Below the pieces are notes generated by a model, which saw only the letters and a list, made by a program, of their open reading frames with translations, was not told the origin of the DNA and ran no database searches. The position numbers and the translations under genes were made by a program. This document shows positions 9,685 to 21,119 of a stretch of 64,000 nucleotides of DNA, piece after piece (positions within the stretch are counted from its first letter, which is position 1; each line of letters starts with the position of its first letter). This DNA comes from Areca catechu. Taxonomy: Eukaryota > Streptophyta > Magnoliopsida > Arecales > Arecaceae. Where the stretch lies: contig CM038050.1 of NCBI GenBank assembly GCA_021397845.1, positions 143,653,980 through 143,717,979 on the forward strand, written 5' to 3'.

Positions 9685-11699
9685 TGTGAGGACCGGTCCT
9701 TTTGGGCTGGATTTGGGCTGAAGTCGGCGGCCCTTGCAGACTTCAGTTCAAAACTCCTATGGTTCGGAAGATCGGATTTTCCGGTGAGAAATCCGGACAA
9801 ATCCGACGACGCCGCCGGAGAGGGGGGGGAGATAAGGTTTCTTCCTCGGGTTTAAAGGCACTGGGGATTACCTCTGTTGATCCTGGAGTATCTTCCTGTG
9901 GTAGAGCGACGATGGTTCTTCGAGTGCCCCTGCCCTCACCGGAACGCCCTTCGCCGGAGGTCGTTCGATCGGAGTTCGCCGGTAAGTCCTCTCTCCCTGG
10001 TATGGACGTTGAGTGTTCGTGCGGCTCGACGGAGGGGAGAATCCGGTTGATTTTCCTCTCCGTTGAAGCCTTGGGCTGTGGCCGGCAGTGAGGAAGCCAC
10101 CGCCGGACTCCTCCTCTTCGGCAACCGTCTTTGGGCGGCCGATCGCGGGGATTGCCGCCGTCCCATCGCTTGCTTGTGGGGTGGGGAGAGTGGAGGAGGG
10201 AGAGATGGATTTTGGTCGGCCGAGAGGTACTGTTGCAGGCGACAGTCTCCGGCTCGGTGCTCGCCGGCTGTCGGTCGGACGGCCACCGTAAGGGTCGCCG
10301 GACTCTCTTCCTTCTCCGGCGTGAACACCGTGGTGGTCGGACGGGAGGATCGCCGTCGATCCTCCCTGCTTCTCTCATGGGGTCGGGCAAATGCCTGGCC
10401 GATGGGGCGGGGGCTCGGTTTGATCAGGCTTGGCTGGGCCAAGCCTGTTATGGGCCGGGCCGGGCTGGGTCGGGCTTGGCTGGGCCGGGCCGGGCTGGGC
10501 TTGGCTGGGCCGGGCCTCGTTGGGCCAGACTTGGTTGAGCCATGCCCTGTTGGGCTAGGCCTTTTATCTTGAATGGGCCAACCCAGTACCAGCAAGAAGG
10601 AAGGTATTGTTTGGGGTTGCCCCAAGGGATTTATTTTATTTTTAAAATTAATGATATTAAATAATAAACAAAATAAATTGTGATGCAGGATCGTCATCCT
10701 CCTTGGGAAATCAGGATTAGTGCTGAGTTGGTGAAACTGTAAGTTATCACTCACCGATAAAATTTTGCCATGCACGTTGTGAACCCATTATTTGACATGT
10801 TATGAATTTTATTGTTATATTCATGCTACATACACATATCTTGATGCATTATGAAATTTAACCATAAACTAAGATGTAACGAGTCATGGGGTGAGTTGGT
10901 TGTAATTGCTCCCTAGTCCGACTATGATCACACGAGGATCTAGACTCCTTTTGGGCCTCCAGCGGGGCTATCGCTGGCACATGACCGATGTGCGGTATGT
11001 GACACAGGAGTTGTTGTTTTATTCTAGTACATGCTGGGAAGCATGTTTCTCATGTGATACTCAGAGCTAGACTCCTTTTGGGCCTCCAGCGGGGCTATCG
11101 CTGGCACATGACCGATGTGCAGCATGTGACACAGGGTCTAGACTCTTTTGGGGCGAGCCACGGGCCGATCGTGGCCATAGTATGAGGGACTAAGTGAGTG
11201 TGTACGGATGGCCATCCTAAAAATTTGTATTCTGTCAGAAAAATAAATAAAAGGTTAATAATAGGAATGGCTTATATATTTTGGTTGCTCCTATGTATGG
11301 AATTACTCTAGATTCATGGTAAAATATATATTTGTGACATGTGATGACTTACTGAGTTTAAGGGAAACTCATTCTTTTCCTTGCATTTTTTTTTCAGGAT
11401 CAGAGGAACATATGGGCCAGGGATTCAATCAGTGAGGCATAGGATCTAGTGGACACTATCATTATTATTTTTTATTTATTTCATGAAATTAGATCATGAT
11501 AAATGTATGACGATTGGCTTTATGACAATTGAATCTACTTGCCTACTTTTGCTTTATTAATATCATGCCTGGTACTCATTTTTTTTTTTGTAAGAAATGG
11601 TTGGTACAGGCCTGGTATGTTCTTGGGAAATATTGAATTCCCAGAACATACGGCCGTCTGTTGCACTTCTGGCCCTGGTCTTGGGTTTGGGGCGCGACA
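9685..11699 (+). repeat. 3' LTR of Gypsy-1
   Basis: This LTR matches 2809-4778 at about 98-99% by eye. It is ~45 bp longer, mainly from extra ggctgggcc-type units around 10440-10490. The 67-bp internal repeat is retained. Open frames here (for example minus strand 9743-10775) are LTR shadows. Confidence 0.95.
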
Positions 11700-11704
11700 T
11701 TAGG
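11700..11704 (+). repeat. target-site duplication of Gypsy-1, right copy (TTAGG)
   Basis: TTAGG directly follows the terminal ACA of the 3' LTR and matches 2804-2808. Confidence 0.95.
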
Positions 11705-12990
11705 TCATCGGGTTCGATCGGATCGAATCGGCTCAAACCTAAACCTACTGCTGGCTAGATGTGGAACCCAATGGGTCACACACAATAGAGACTTGGCCAA
11801 GGAAGTCATTCATGATTTAATTAGGGTCATAGGATCCTAATTGGTTAGCCGGATTACATACTAGCATATGTAGGCTAACCAAATTCCTAACCCAATTAGA
11901 TTTGGTCCGGTTGCTTGCTAATTGGGCTAACCTAATTATGAAAAATCTAAATTAGGTTGAGTCCTAAGTGGGGCATGCCTAATCGGAGCTAAATCTGATT
12001 TTAATTTGGATTTAAGGGCATTTTAGGTGCCATACATGAAGTGTCCCAATGGCATAGGACTCTTGGTACCTAAATGATACCTTAACTTCAAAAGGGCACA
12101 GAATGAGCTATATATCTCTTATTTGAATGTAATTTATATGGTCAGAAGTGAAATTTTATGCTCTTTCTAATGACACCCATATTGCCTATATTTTGATTGG
12201 TCAACATTCTTTGAAATTTGCATGGAAGAAGGATGGCGCATGCGGTGCATGAAGAGTCGCAACTCTTCATGTGGCATGCGTTCTGATGGAAAGTCCTTCT
12301 ATTATCAGGACTCTTCATAATCTCTGATATTTGGAGATTGAAAAGGCACCTCTTGGCTTCCTAGGGACCGGTAATTGACATGTGGCAAGTGAGAATTCAT
12401 CCAGATAAAAGAAGGGATGTGAATAAGGCCTTTGGTGCATGAATGGGCTTATTAGATATAATTTTTCAAGCCAGATAACTTCTCTTCGGTCTTGAAAAAT
12501 CATATATGATAAGTTGATGGAGGACATATTACACACCCCTCTTGTATCTATAAATAGGGGGCAGTGAAATGAGTTTGATAAAAAAAAAAGAATTCCACCG
12601 AAGTATTATTCTAAGTGTGTCTCTCTCCCTCCTTCTTTCTTTAAGACAAGACTTGTCTTGTTAAGACAAGGTCTTTTCTAATAGGACAAGGCTTTGTTTT
12701 AGGACATAAGCCTAATGGGGTCCTAGAGGAGGGTTGTCCTAAAATCAAGAGTGATTTAGGAGAGTGTCTTTAGTGCCCTACAGTAGGACAGGGTGTCCTA
12801 CAGTGATCAATAGATCAAAGGCTGCCGAAAGAGTTCCACTTCTCCAAGCAACTTGAAAAAGGAGTTCTTCCTTGGTCCGAGTTTCGTGTGGATCACCGTT
12901 GGAGGGCGAACGTTTGGGTGCCTGGTGGAGAAGAAGGCTGAATTAGGGTTTTCTTCATCGGATTGGATACTAGCGGTTCAGGTTGGTGCC
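11705..12990 (+). repeat. continuation of the split copia 3' LTR (U3 to leader)
   Basis: The sequence after the right target duplication continues the LTR broken at 2808. It has no coding potential. It includes a TATA box at 12547 followed by a pyrimidine-rich stretch (ctctctccctccttctttct near 12620), the usual layout of U3 then R. The distal end is not fixed because the 5' LTR is not in the window. Confidence 0.65.
12547..12557 (+). promoter_or_regulatory. TATA box of the copia LTR promoter
   Basis: tctataaatag, about 60 bp before a pyrimidine-rich leader, fits the LTR transcription start of the copia element. Confidence 0.6.
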
Positions 12991-13582
12991 TAAACTCTAG
13001 TTTATATTATATATGCATGTTTGTATGTTTTAATTCCTAGTAAGGAGGTCTTGGGTTAAGGGTTTGGTAGTAGTTTCATAATAAATTTTTGAAATTCATG
13101 CTTTCGCCCTGGTCACCAAAACCCTTACATCTGTATGGATTTCAGCGAATTTTATTTTTGAATTTCAAAAGGGATTTGGGCATCTATAAATACCCATACT
13201 CCTCTTGTAATAAAGTAGTTGATGAAAATGAATTTTTAGAGTGTATTTTCAAGGTACGGATTTGTGTATCTTTAATTAAGTCTCTATGTAAAACAATTTT
13301 ACATCTTAAATCATGCATCATATCTAGATTTATACTTTTATAAATATTATATGACTCAAATAACAAAATTATAAATCATGCCAAAGTTATAAAATAATTT
13401 TAATTTCTTTTTGATTTCCTTAAAGGATCCTTCTGAAGAGGCCAACACAGACGAACCGCATCATGTCAAAGACACACGACCATGGTGAAGGTCTCAACTA
13501 GGTTCCTAAAAATACTCTCTAATCCCAAGATTAAACAATTTAATCTACTATACATGCATCAAGATATGTTACTCTAGAACCT
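12991..13582 (+). other. unassigned AT-rich segment between two copia LTRs
   Basis: This probably holds the end of the plus-strand copia LTR and a remnant of the interior of the minus-strand copia element, joined somewhere within it. A second TATA-like site (catctataaatacccat near 13180) and a leader-like stretch after it suggest another LTR piece. No gene was seen. Confidence 0.35.
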
Positions 13583-13583
13583 G

Positions 13584-13595
13584 GCTCTGATACCA
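13584..13595 (-). other. primer binding site of the minus-strand copia element
   Basis: Read on the minus strand, TGGTATCAGAGC follows one base after the LTR end CA. This fixes the orientation of the LTR to its right and shows it is a 5' LTR. Confidence 0.85.
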
Positions 13596-13596
13596 C

Positions 13597-15901
13597 TGAA
13601 AGTAAAAACATGGTTGCAGGTGCCTACGCTAAGCATGCAACAGCACAGGGAATAGGTAAGATTTTAAAACATTTTTAATAAATGCGGAAAATACCTACTC
13701 CGCACAGGATCTAGCATATGCAAGATGCATGTATTGGCATGATACAGGACATATAATATTTATAAACATTTTAATAAATCTAGATCTACACATGCACCGA
13801 AATTAAAACCCAAAAACATACCTTATTCCCAGCTGGAATAAGTCTGGGATAAACCTGGAATAGACTGGAATAACTGGAATAAAGTTATTCCAGTCATCTT
13901 CCACCTTGGGCTGAAAACTGGGCTTCCGAAAAGTCCCCGGAACGCCGCCTTCCGGACCTCCGATCGCTCCCAAATTTGAGCTGTAGATTCTTAAGGAAGT
14001 CCTCTTCGATTTGGCACTGGTTTCTGCAAGAAAAACTAAGCCAATAAATCGTAAAAATTCGCCGAAGTCTGCTACACGAAAATGGCAGCAGAACAGAGTA
14101 GCTGTCTTCGTCGTTGGATTTCGGGCAACTGGAGCGATCCCGGCTCGCGTGGTTTGCTCCGAGGAGTAGAAGAATACTCCCTCTAGAGGGGAGACATGCC
14201 CGGGGCTCTCCGATCCCTCTCCACGCGTGGTACTAGCCGCCGGAAGATGGTTCACGGTCACAGGTTGCTGCAGCAAAACAGAATTGCTGCAGCAGGGATT
14301 TTGGGAGCACTTGAAACGATGGGTTCTCTCCCTCACACCCTCCAAATCCCAACCTAACTAGCACCCAATGGAAGCAATCTCTCAACCTCTCAAAAGGAAT
14401 AACATCTTACTCTTCACACGCTAAACAAAACTCGTTGGTTTTTCACTTCACACGAACAGGGGAGGGCTTTTGTTTATAAAAGCTGCTGGGAGGGAGAGGG
14501 AGGTTGAGCGTTGTGAGGCCAAGAGATGGAAATAGCCCAATAAACAAGCCATTAAGGGAGGGATTAAAGCCATTAAGGGAGGAGAAGGGAAGAGACGCTA
14601 GCCCAGCGTCAAACAAAACGTCGTTTGGCCTTCAAACGCAATAAAAAAACTTCTCCCAACGTAAATAACGTGTAAATGGTCCAAGAGAGAGGAAAAGCCA
14701 CTGGTCTAATAAAAAAAAAATGGTCCAAAATATATAAACCAAGTGGTTCAATCTAATTTGAACCGGTTTAAAATTTGGTTCAAGGAAAAAATTGGTTCAC
14801 AACCAATTGAAGGCCGAAACGAACTCCGAATCAGTTCAAAACTGATTCAGAAAAATCCTAGCGCAGTGCTGGTCAACCCAGAACATTTTCCGGTCGACAC
14901 AGACAAGGGCAAGACGGGAAAAGAGTGCTCAAAAAATACTGTGACCATAAAACCGAGACGATTCCCAATCGTAATCGGTATTCAGATCAGAGAGTTATCC
15001 TCTGTGGCATGTGACCTCATAGGTTCGAACCTAAACGGTAGTACTGGAACGATTCCAGTACCAGCACAGGAAACCATCTAGCAATGGGTCCCGGCGTCCG
15101 GATAGGTCGAAGATGCGGGAGCATACAATCGAACCTCTGGCATATGGTTACTGTATATTTCAACCCTTTGACCTCTAATGCTCAGGACGACTGATGTCGG
15201 GCTGCTAACCCAGACTGAGTCAGTCGACTACGTGTCTCAACCTCGCAAGCCCAGTGACTCTTCACTAGGGCTACCCCGGCCGAGGATTTGCTAAATTGAG
15301 ATACAGCGAGACATTCAATCCAAACTATTTGGACAGGTCAATTTCATCTTGGTCCATCACTGCTCCACAAGTACTTGCCTGTACCCAGAAACCTTCCGTC
15401 ACCGGATTAAAAATCCGGGTAGTCCGGCACCAAAGCACAGGGAGTTGCTTGCAAGCTACCGTGATGACCTCAGGTCAGAGGGACACTTATGCCCATATCC
15501 AATCGTGAGTATCCCTTTGGCAGAAAAGGGGCTGCACGGAGTCACGTTCAATTAGATATCAAATATCCCATTTGCAGATCACATCAGTGTCACCACACTC
15601 ATTTTGGTCAAGAGGACAACCAAACGATGTGAACTACAACAACCTATACTTGATATATTGCTATCCAGTACAATATATCCTTTGGTTATGAACAAGATTT
15701 AAGGACTACTCGATACATCCTCTCTGTATCGAAGTCAGTGTAGTCCTAAGGACTTCATCATATGGAAAGAGTTCATTTCAGCGAAATTAAGTATGTGATG
15801 AGCTGCCAAAAATAATATTTTATTAATTCATAAAATGAATACAATACTTAGCACAACCACCTATAACCCAGGCGATTGGCTTTGGGACACAATTCCCAAC
15901 A
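13597..15901 (-). repeat. copia 5' LTR, minus strand, about 2.3 kb
   Basis: On the minus strand it starts TGTTGGGAATTG (right end at 15901) and ends ACTTTCA (at 13597) next to the primer site. A TATA-like core tttataaa lies near 14474-14481, followed on the minus strand by a leader. Only about 150 bp of interior seems to remain to its left, so the rest of the element is deleted. A 180-codon open frame on the minus strand at 13803-14345 lies in R/U5 and has no recognisable domain. No second LTR was found. Confidence 0.75.
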
Positions 15902-15910
15902 CCACCTTGA

Positions 15911-16832
15911 CCGAAGTCGAGCCTTCCTTTGCCACTTCGCCAGGTGTCCACCCAGGAGGGGTCCACCTCGGTCGAAGCTGGCGGCCCCTTGCTCCCTCGC
16001 CAAGTGGCACCCCAAGATGGGTCCACCTCTACCGAGGTCAAGCCGGGCTCTCCTGCTCCTTTCCAGGTGGCACCCCAAGATAGGTCCACCTCGGCCGAAG
16101 TCGAGCCTTCCTCTGCCACTTCGCCAGGTGTCCACCCAGGAGGGGTCCACCTCGGTCGAAGCTGGAGCCCCCTGCTCCCTTGCCAGGTGGCACCCCAAGA
16201 CGGGTCCATCTCTGTCGAGGTCGAGCCGGGCTCTCCTGCTCCTTCGCCAGGTGGCACCCCAAGACGGGTCCACCTCGGTCGAAGTCGAGCCTTCCTCTAC
16301 CACTTCGCTAGGTGTCCACCCAGGAGGGGTCCACCTCGGTCGAAGCTAGCGGCCCCCTGCTCCCTCGCTAGGTGGCGCCCCAAGATAGGTCCATCTCTAC
16401 TGAGGTCGAGTCGGGCTTTCCTGCTCCTTCGCCAGGTGGCACCCCAAGACGGGCCCACCTCGGCCGAAGTCGAGCCTTCCTTTGCCACCTTGCTAGGTGT
16501 CCACCCAGGAGGGGTCCACCTCGGTCGAAGCTGGCGGCCCCCTGCTCCCTCGCTAGGTGGCACCCCAAGACGCGTCCACCTCTGCCGAGGTCGAGCCGGG
16601 CTCTCCTGCTCCTTCGCCAAGTGGCACCCCAAGACGGGTCCACCTCGACCGAAGTTGAGCCTTCCTCTACCACTTCGCCAGGTGCCCACCCAGGAGGGGT
16701 CCACCTCAGCCGAAGCTGGTAGCCCCTGCTCCTCCACCATGCGGTGCCCCGAGATGGGCCCACCTCTATCGAGGTCAAGCCAGGCCCTTTTGCTCCATCA
16801 CCAGGTGGCACCCCCTTATGGGTCCACCTCGA
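15911..16832 (+). repeat. five-copy ~184-bp higher-order tandem repeat made of ~61-bp subunits
   Basis: The anchor ccgaagtcgagccttcc (or a close variant) recurs at 15911, 16095, 16279, 16464, 16649 and 16833, giving a period of 184-185 bp. Each unit has three diverged ~61-bp subunits, all ending in a ggtccacctc-type box but differing in the middle (gtgtccacccaggagggg versus gtggcaccccaagacggg). The array is GC-rich and stop-poor, so long open frames appear in several frames (338 codons at 15929-16945); these are by-products. It probably belongs to the U3 of the LTR-like sequence to its right. Confidence 0.9.
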
Positions 16833-16849
16833 CCGAAGTCAGCCTTACT

Positions 16850-17605
16850 CTACAAAGCCTCGGGGAGGCAGAGGCATGGTTCACGAGGCCGCCATTAGAA
16901 TCGGCGTGCGCTATGTCCCGTACAGGATGCCAGTACGGCCCGTAGCAATGCATGGAACCTTGTTTATATCAGTTAAGCAGTGCCCCGTGATCAAGGAATT
17001 AAATCCTTGCGGTCAGGAGCCTGGAACACTGGAAGTTCACCATCAACGCCCCGAAAGGAGGGCTCCCGTGCTTGACTCGAGGTCTCACCAGATTTCCCTT
17101 TCATGACACACGGCGGACGAGGCATGCCGGCCACTTAACTCCCGGACTTGAAGGAGAAGGGGGGGTCCAGAGATCTCTGGGAGCCTCCGGGGAGGGGACG
17201 GGGACTGAAGGTGGTCTGGTGGCATAAAAGAGATGGTAAAAGCGAATGAAAAGGTAAGTCGACAAGAGGGAAGAGTATCGAGAGAACGATCCTGGGACCA
17301 ACGGAAGTCCTCAGGTGCGAGCTCGGTGAACCCAGCGCAGAAAGCCGGGCTTCACCCCTCTCTTCCTCACACTTCTTTCATCTAAATCTTTTCTAAGCAC
17401 GGGAATCCTTCGGGAACTCGCTTTAGTGGACCTGTTCCATTTTGCCGTTCTCTAACTTGATCGTCGGAGTGCCCCCATCGGAATTCCCGGCCCGGGTCTC
17501 TGACCTTGTTTTGCAGGACTGGAGGCTTGGAGATCTCGAGGTATGAGAGTCCAAGAACCGGCGCTAGCTCACAAGCTACAGGCCACCGCGGTAAAATCAG
17601 CAACA
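16850..17605 (+). repeat. gypsy-like LTR end (U3/R/U5), partial
   Basis: A TATA-like gcataaaaga near 17222, a pyrimidine-rich leader (ctctcttcctcacacttctt near 17358) and an end in CAACA at 17605 look like R-U5 of an LTR. The block gatcgtcggagtgccccc near 17460 is echoed by gcatcggagtgtctcccg in the fragment at 20485, suggesting related families. The tandem repeat before it may be its U3. No primer site was recognised after 17605. Confidence 0.5.
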
Positions 17606-18091
17606 CATACAAATTAGAATTCGTTGGAATTAATAAAGTATAGGTATAAATGAACCTGTACTAATAATAATAAAATATAGGTATATAGTTAAATATAATC
17701 ATGCTCAATCCAATTTCAAAATATGGATTACCTGTAATAACAAATAAAAATAGAAAGACATAAAATAATTATAAACAAGATAATTTTCATCATTATATTA
17801 AATATTATTTAACATACATAGTGATAGTCTTACAAAAATATTGTCTCAACAATTTTATTAATTTCATCAAAATTCAAAGAACAACAAACAAAACATAGTA
17901 CTTATTTCAAAAGAAAGTAAATACTAAAACTCAGAACATATCATAAAATAAGTTTTAACTATTTTGCTACACCATAAAGAGAATAAAGATATATAAAGTA
18001 AACTTTGTAAAATCTCCATTTCTTCCTTGACACCTTCCATTATATCACTTGAATCTGCAAAAATAAAGGAATTATATAAATATACATCATT
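17606..18091. other. AT-rich segment without recognised features
   Basis: Low-complexity AT-rich DNA. It may be 3' sequence of the transposase remnant to its right. No coding frame, repeat or RNA gene was seen. Confidence 0.5.
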
Positions 18092-20270
18092 TTAGAGATA
18101 GTATAAATCATTATTAAACCAATAATGTACACAGATACATATATAATTTTTCCACCAAATAATGTGAGTGCCTATAGTATATTTCATTAAAGATCGACTT
18201 TTATCCTTTACAAGCAATGGAGCATCGGGCTTAATTGCATAAGAAACAGAAACATCATAAAACACATCTTCCAAACTTTTGCCCATTAACATCTTGTCTT
18301 TATCATCAGGAATAAATATTCCTTTACCTACTTCTTTCTGTGAGATATCCAATAAAATTACTTCTTCACCCTGCAAGTACTGATTTCATATAATATAATG
18401 AATAAGTCCTGATGATCACCACTTAATAACATTGAACCATTCTATTTAAATCTATAAATTAATTAAAAGAAATTTTACTAATAATTTTAGATGATTCAAG
18501 AATGGGTAATATGTTCACTTGAGATGAGTTTAGTTTAACTCTATCACAATTCTAGAAATAATAGAGAGTTAGCCAACTTTATTAAAAAAATATTAAATTA
18601 CAAGTATTGCATAAATAATGATATCATAGATATCTCTGGATTATGTTTGCTACTAATTGATGATATTTTATCTATTTTTGGTGAATGATCATCAGCTTCT
18701 TTTATGTTGGCAATACCATATTAATAAATAAGTATAATAACAGGTCCAACTTTATTAAAAAAATATTAAATTATAAGTATTGCATAAAATAATGATATCA
18801 TAGATACCTCTGGATTATGTTTGCTACTAACTGATGATATTTTATCTATTTTTGGTGAATGATCATCAGCTTCTTTTATGTTGGCAATACCATATTAATA
18901 AATAAGTATAATAACAGGTTAAATTCATCAATCAAATAGCAAGTAGAATGAATGATCATCGGGTTTTTCCATGATATTTTTATATTTTTAAAAAAATCAA
19001 AATAATTCTGAAAATAAATATTTAGTTATCCAATCTCATTCATATAGAAATAAAAAAAAGAATTATGCATTTAACTAAAGTACTCACCGAAACTGTTGAA
19101 CCATAAATATTTGCTACTTGGACCTGGAGAGTTTCAACTTGACCTGCCAAGTCATTAACCATTTTACGCAAACTCTCATTTTTCTTTTTCAAGATTTTAT
19201 TTGTTGCTTTAGAGCCCCATAATGAACCGAGAGTTGGTCCTATCCCTAAGCAATGGATCATGTCTGGTTTTTCTTTGCCAAACTGTTTAGAAAATACTTC
19301 ATTTCCTTCTGCATCTTTAAATATTTTCTTTTAGTTCCAGTAAACATGTATATATTAATTACAAGAAATAAATATTATAATAAAAAATAAGATATACTTA
19401 TAGTTTAATTGACTAATAAAGGATACTTACAACTAGTCCAGCAGTAGCATCATTTATAGGTTTACCATTCTTTTTCTAGTACAAGTGTTCACCCACATGC
19501 CAGGACGGCTCAATTTTTTTCCTGTCCTTTTGAACTGAGTATATAAAATAAGAAAAAATTAGTTGAACATAACATATATATTTATCAGAGCAAGCATTTA
19601 AAAAAATCTGGATGAGTTTCACATATAAGTGATTGATTTGCGCGAAGCTCCTTGTTCCTCACAATGGGGATACTTGTTCTTCTTGCAGTCAATATTAATA
19701 TCTACCCTTTTTTGTCATTGTTCCATATATACCAAAATTTTAAACTGATATTAACTATTATAAAAAATTGATCTCAACCAATGAAAAATAACAATTTCTA
19801 TATACCTGCCATTGTAAAGTAGACCAACTATCTAAAGCTTCCTTCCATTGAGCCTCTTGGACATTCTTAGGTACTTCACATTATTTTTTCATATTCTTAT
19901 TACAATTTCTTATTAAGTACTTTTTTCTTAAACGGTACTTCATTCCTCTCCATTTTCCTGCCAAGTTTTCATTGCAAAATTATAATGCTCATCTCCCACA
20001 TCATACTTTTCCTGAAATAAAAAATATTATTAATATATCATAAAAATAAGTACCAAATCATAGATGAAATAGAAATCAATATCACCTTCGTGTATTTCCA
20101 AAGTTCAAGTTTAGTGGTCTTAGATATCTTTCACCAATCATTCATACTAACTGGCAGCTGCTCATAAAATTTTGTTAGGCTAGTCAAAAAGATCATAAAT
20201 GATTGCCTACCATCCCCAATTGGCTGTTCATACTTATTCCACTCTACATGAATCATCTTATCGAGGTGGC
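18092..20270 (-). pseudogene. broken plant transposase gene (Transposase_24, Ptta/En-Spm type)
   Basis: Minus-strand blocks appear in family order. A start-like block near 20170-20260 reads EWNKYEQPIGDGRQSFMIFL. A middle block follows near 19850-20000 (EALDSWSTLQWQ). The most telling block, at 19040-19261, reads CLGIGPTLGSLWGSK followed by a coiled-coil-like stretch (NESLRKMVNDLAGQVETLQV). An end block at 18092-18376 reads VILLDISQKEVGKGIF. The blocks are separated by AT-rich gaps that look like introns (for example acceptor ttgcag before 18376), with stops in several blocks. In this family such proteins accompany CACTA-type DNA transposons. I recognise the family from motif style, without alignment; terminal inverted repeats were not found. 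Confidence 0.55.
18573..18918 (-). repeat. tandem duplication of a 173-bp exon-like block
   Basis: ccaactttattaaaaaaata starts at 18573 and again at 18746; the two ~173-bp units are nearly identical. On the minus strand each holds a short open block (ADDHSPKIDKISS) followed by a plausible splice donor CCAGAG|gta, so one exon of the transposase remnant appears to be doubled. Confidence 0.85.
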
Positions 20271-20274
20271 AGCA

Positions 20275-20602
20275 ACCACTTATGGTTATGGGGGGTTAAG
20301 ATAATTGACCCCATTTAACTAGAGGCAAATTGGCTTAACTATATTTTGGCACATCTACCGTTATAAATATGGTAAGAGGGGACACTCACGGTAAGTAAGC
20401 CGAGCAAAAGCAAACTTTCTTGAGTCTTTTTCACTCTCTCTCTGAGAACTCTCCATTATGTTGCTCGAACCTTCACTGATTTAGGCATCGGAGTGTCTCC
20501 CGCCGAAAAAAATCCGGTCAGAGGACCTATTTTGTAGGAACCTCGGGAGGCAAGCTAGCAATCCAGCCTCACCGTCTGGTCCGCGGGGGTTCGATGCCAA
20601 CA
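20275..20602 (+). repeat. short LTR-like fragment (about 330 bp)
   Basis: It has a TATA-like ttataaatat at 20361-20370, a pyrimidine-rich leader (ctctctctctgagaactctc near 20440), the box gcatcggagtgtctcccg near 20485 and an end in CCAACA at 20602. This resembles the end of a gypsy-type LTR or a small non-autonomous element. It interrupts the upstream side of the transposase remnant. No duplicate or primer site was found. Confidence 0.5.
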
Positions 20603-20623
20603 CAAGCAAATTATATTCGGGAA

Positions 20624-20650
20624 CATAGAACATGCTAACCATGTTCTATG
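20624..20650. repeat. perfect 11-bp inverted repeat (hairpin)
   Basis: catagaacatg at 20624-20634 and catgttctatg at 20640-20650 are exact reverse complements around a 5-base loop. Confidence 0.85.
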
Positions 20651-21119
20651 AATCATCACTTTAAAGCACCATAGCACCATCCAAAAGGATAACTACAAAG
20701 TCAGTAAAGTCCAAAAGGTAGACATAAACTAATACATATAGTGTTTTCATGCATGCATGCATGGCAAGAACTTAATTGACCTACATTTAGATAAATTTAA
20801 AAAAATGATTAGTAGTGAAAAGTTTTAATTAATAGTTTATAAAATTGTTTAATATTATTACCATGTCATGGATTGTAAGTTTATAAATTAGGCATCAGAT
20901 CTATACACAAATAGCAAGCAAAGAAAATGATACTGAAGCTAGAAGATGTCATTGCGCAATCTGAGTAATAGAAAAGGATGACACAGGAATGGGATGCTAT
21001 AGTTCTTTACCTGATAGGCCTTGTATATGTTTCTAGGTTGAGTACAGAACATCAAAGTTCTCTAACCTGTGATGCATTATCAGTATGATTCCAGAATCCT
21101 GTTCACCGTCATTTCGATT

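Larger units (their letters stand above)
2809..11699 (+). mobile_element. Gypsy-1: complete Ty3/gypsy chromovirus (Tekay/Del-like)
   Basis: This is a full-length element of about 8.9 kb: two LTRs (about 1970 and 2015 bp), a perfect 5-bp target duplication, primer site, gag, protease, RT, RNase H, integrase and a C-terminal chromodomain-like segment. The order RT before integrase places it in Ty3/gypsy; the C-terminal chromodomain places it in the chromoviruses. It is inserted in the 3' LTR of the copia element. By eye the last ~935 bp of the two LTRs differ at about nine positions (about 1%), and the front half somewhat more, so insertion was fairly recent. Gag and protease are broken; the rest of pol is one open frame. 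Confidence 0.95.

Noticed and set aside
9743..10775. Long minus-strand open frames (215 and 279 codons) in the Gypsy-1 3' LTR
   Set aside because: They lie wholly in the LTR, have a broken equivalent in the 5' LTR, and reflect GC-rich composition with short ggctgggcc repeats.
13180..13200. Host promoter suggested by a TATA box
   Set aside because: No coding sequence follows; it is more likely part of an LTR leader.
13803..14345. 180-codon minus-strand open frame
   Set aside because: It is inside R/U5 of the copia LTR with no recognisable domain.
15929..16945. 338-codon open frame over the GC-rich tandem repeat
   Set aside because: The frame is open because the 184-bp unit is stop-poor on both strands; similar long frames appear in other frames and on the minus strand. 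No domain or start context.
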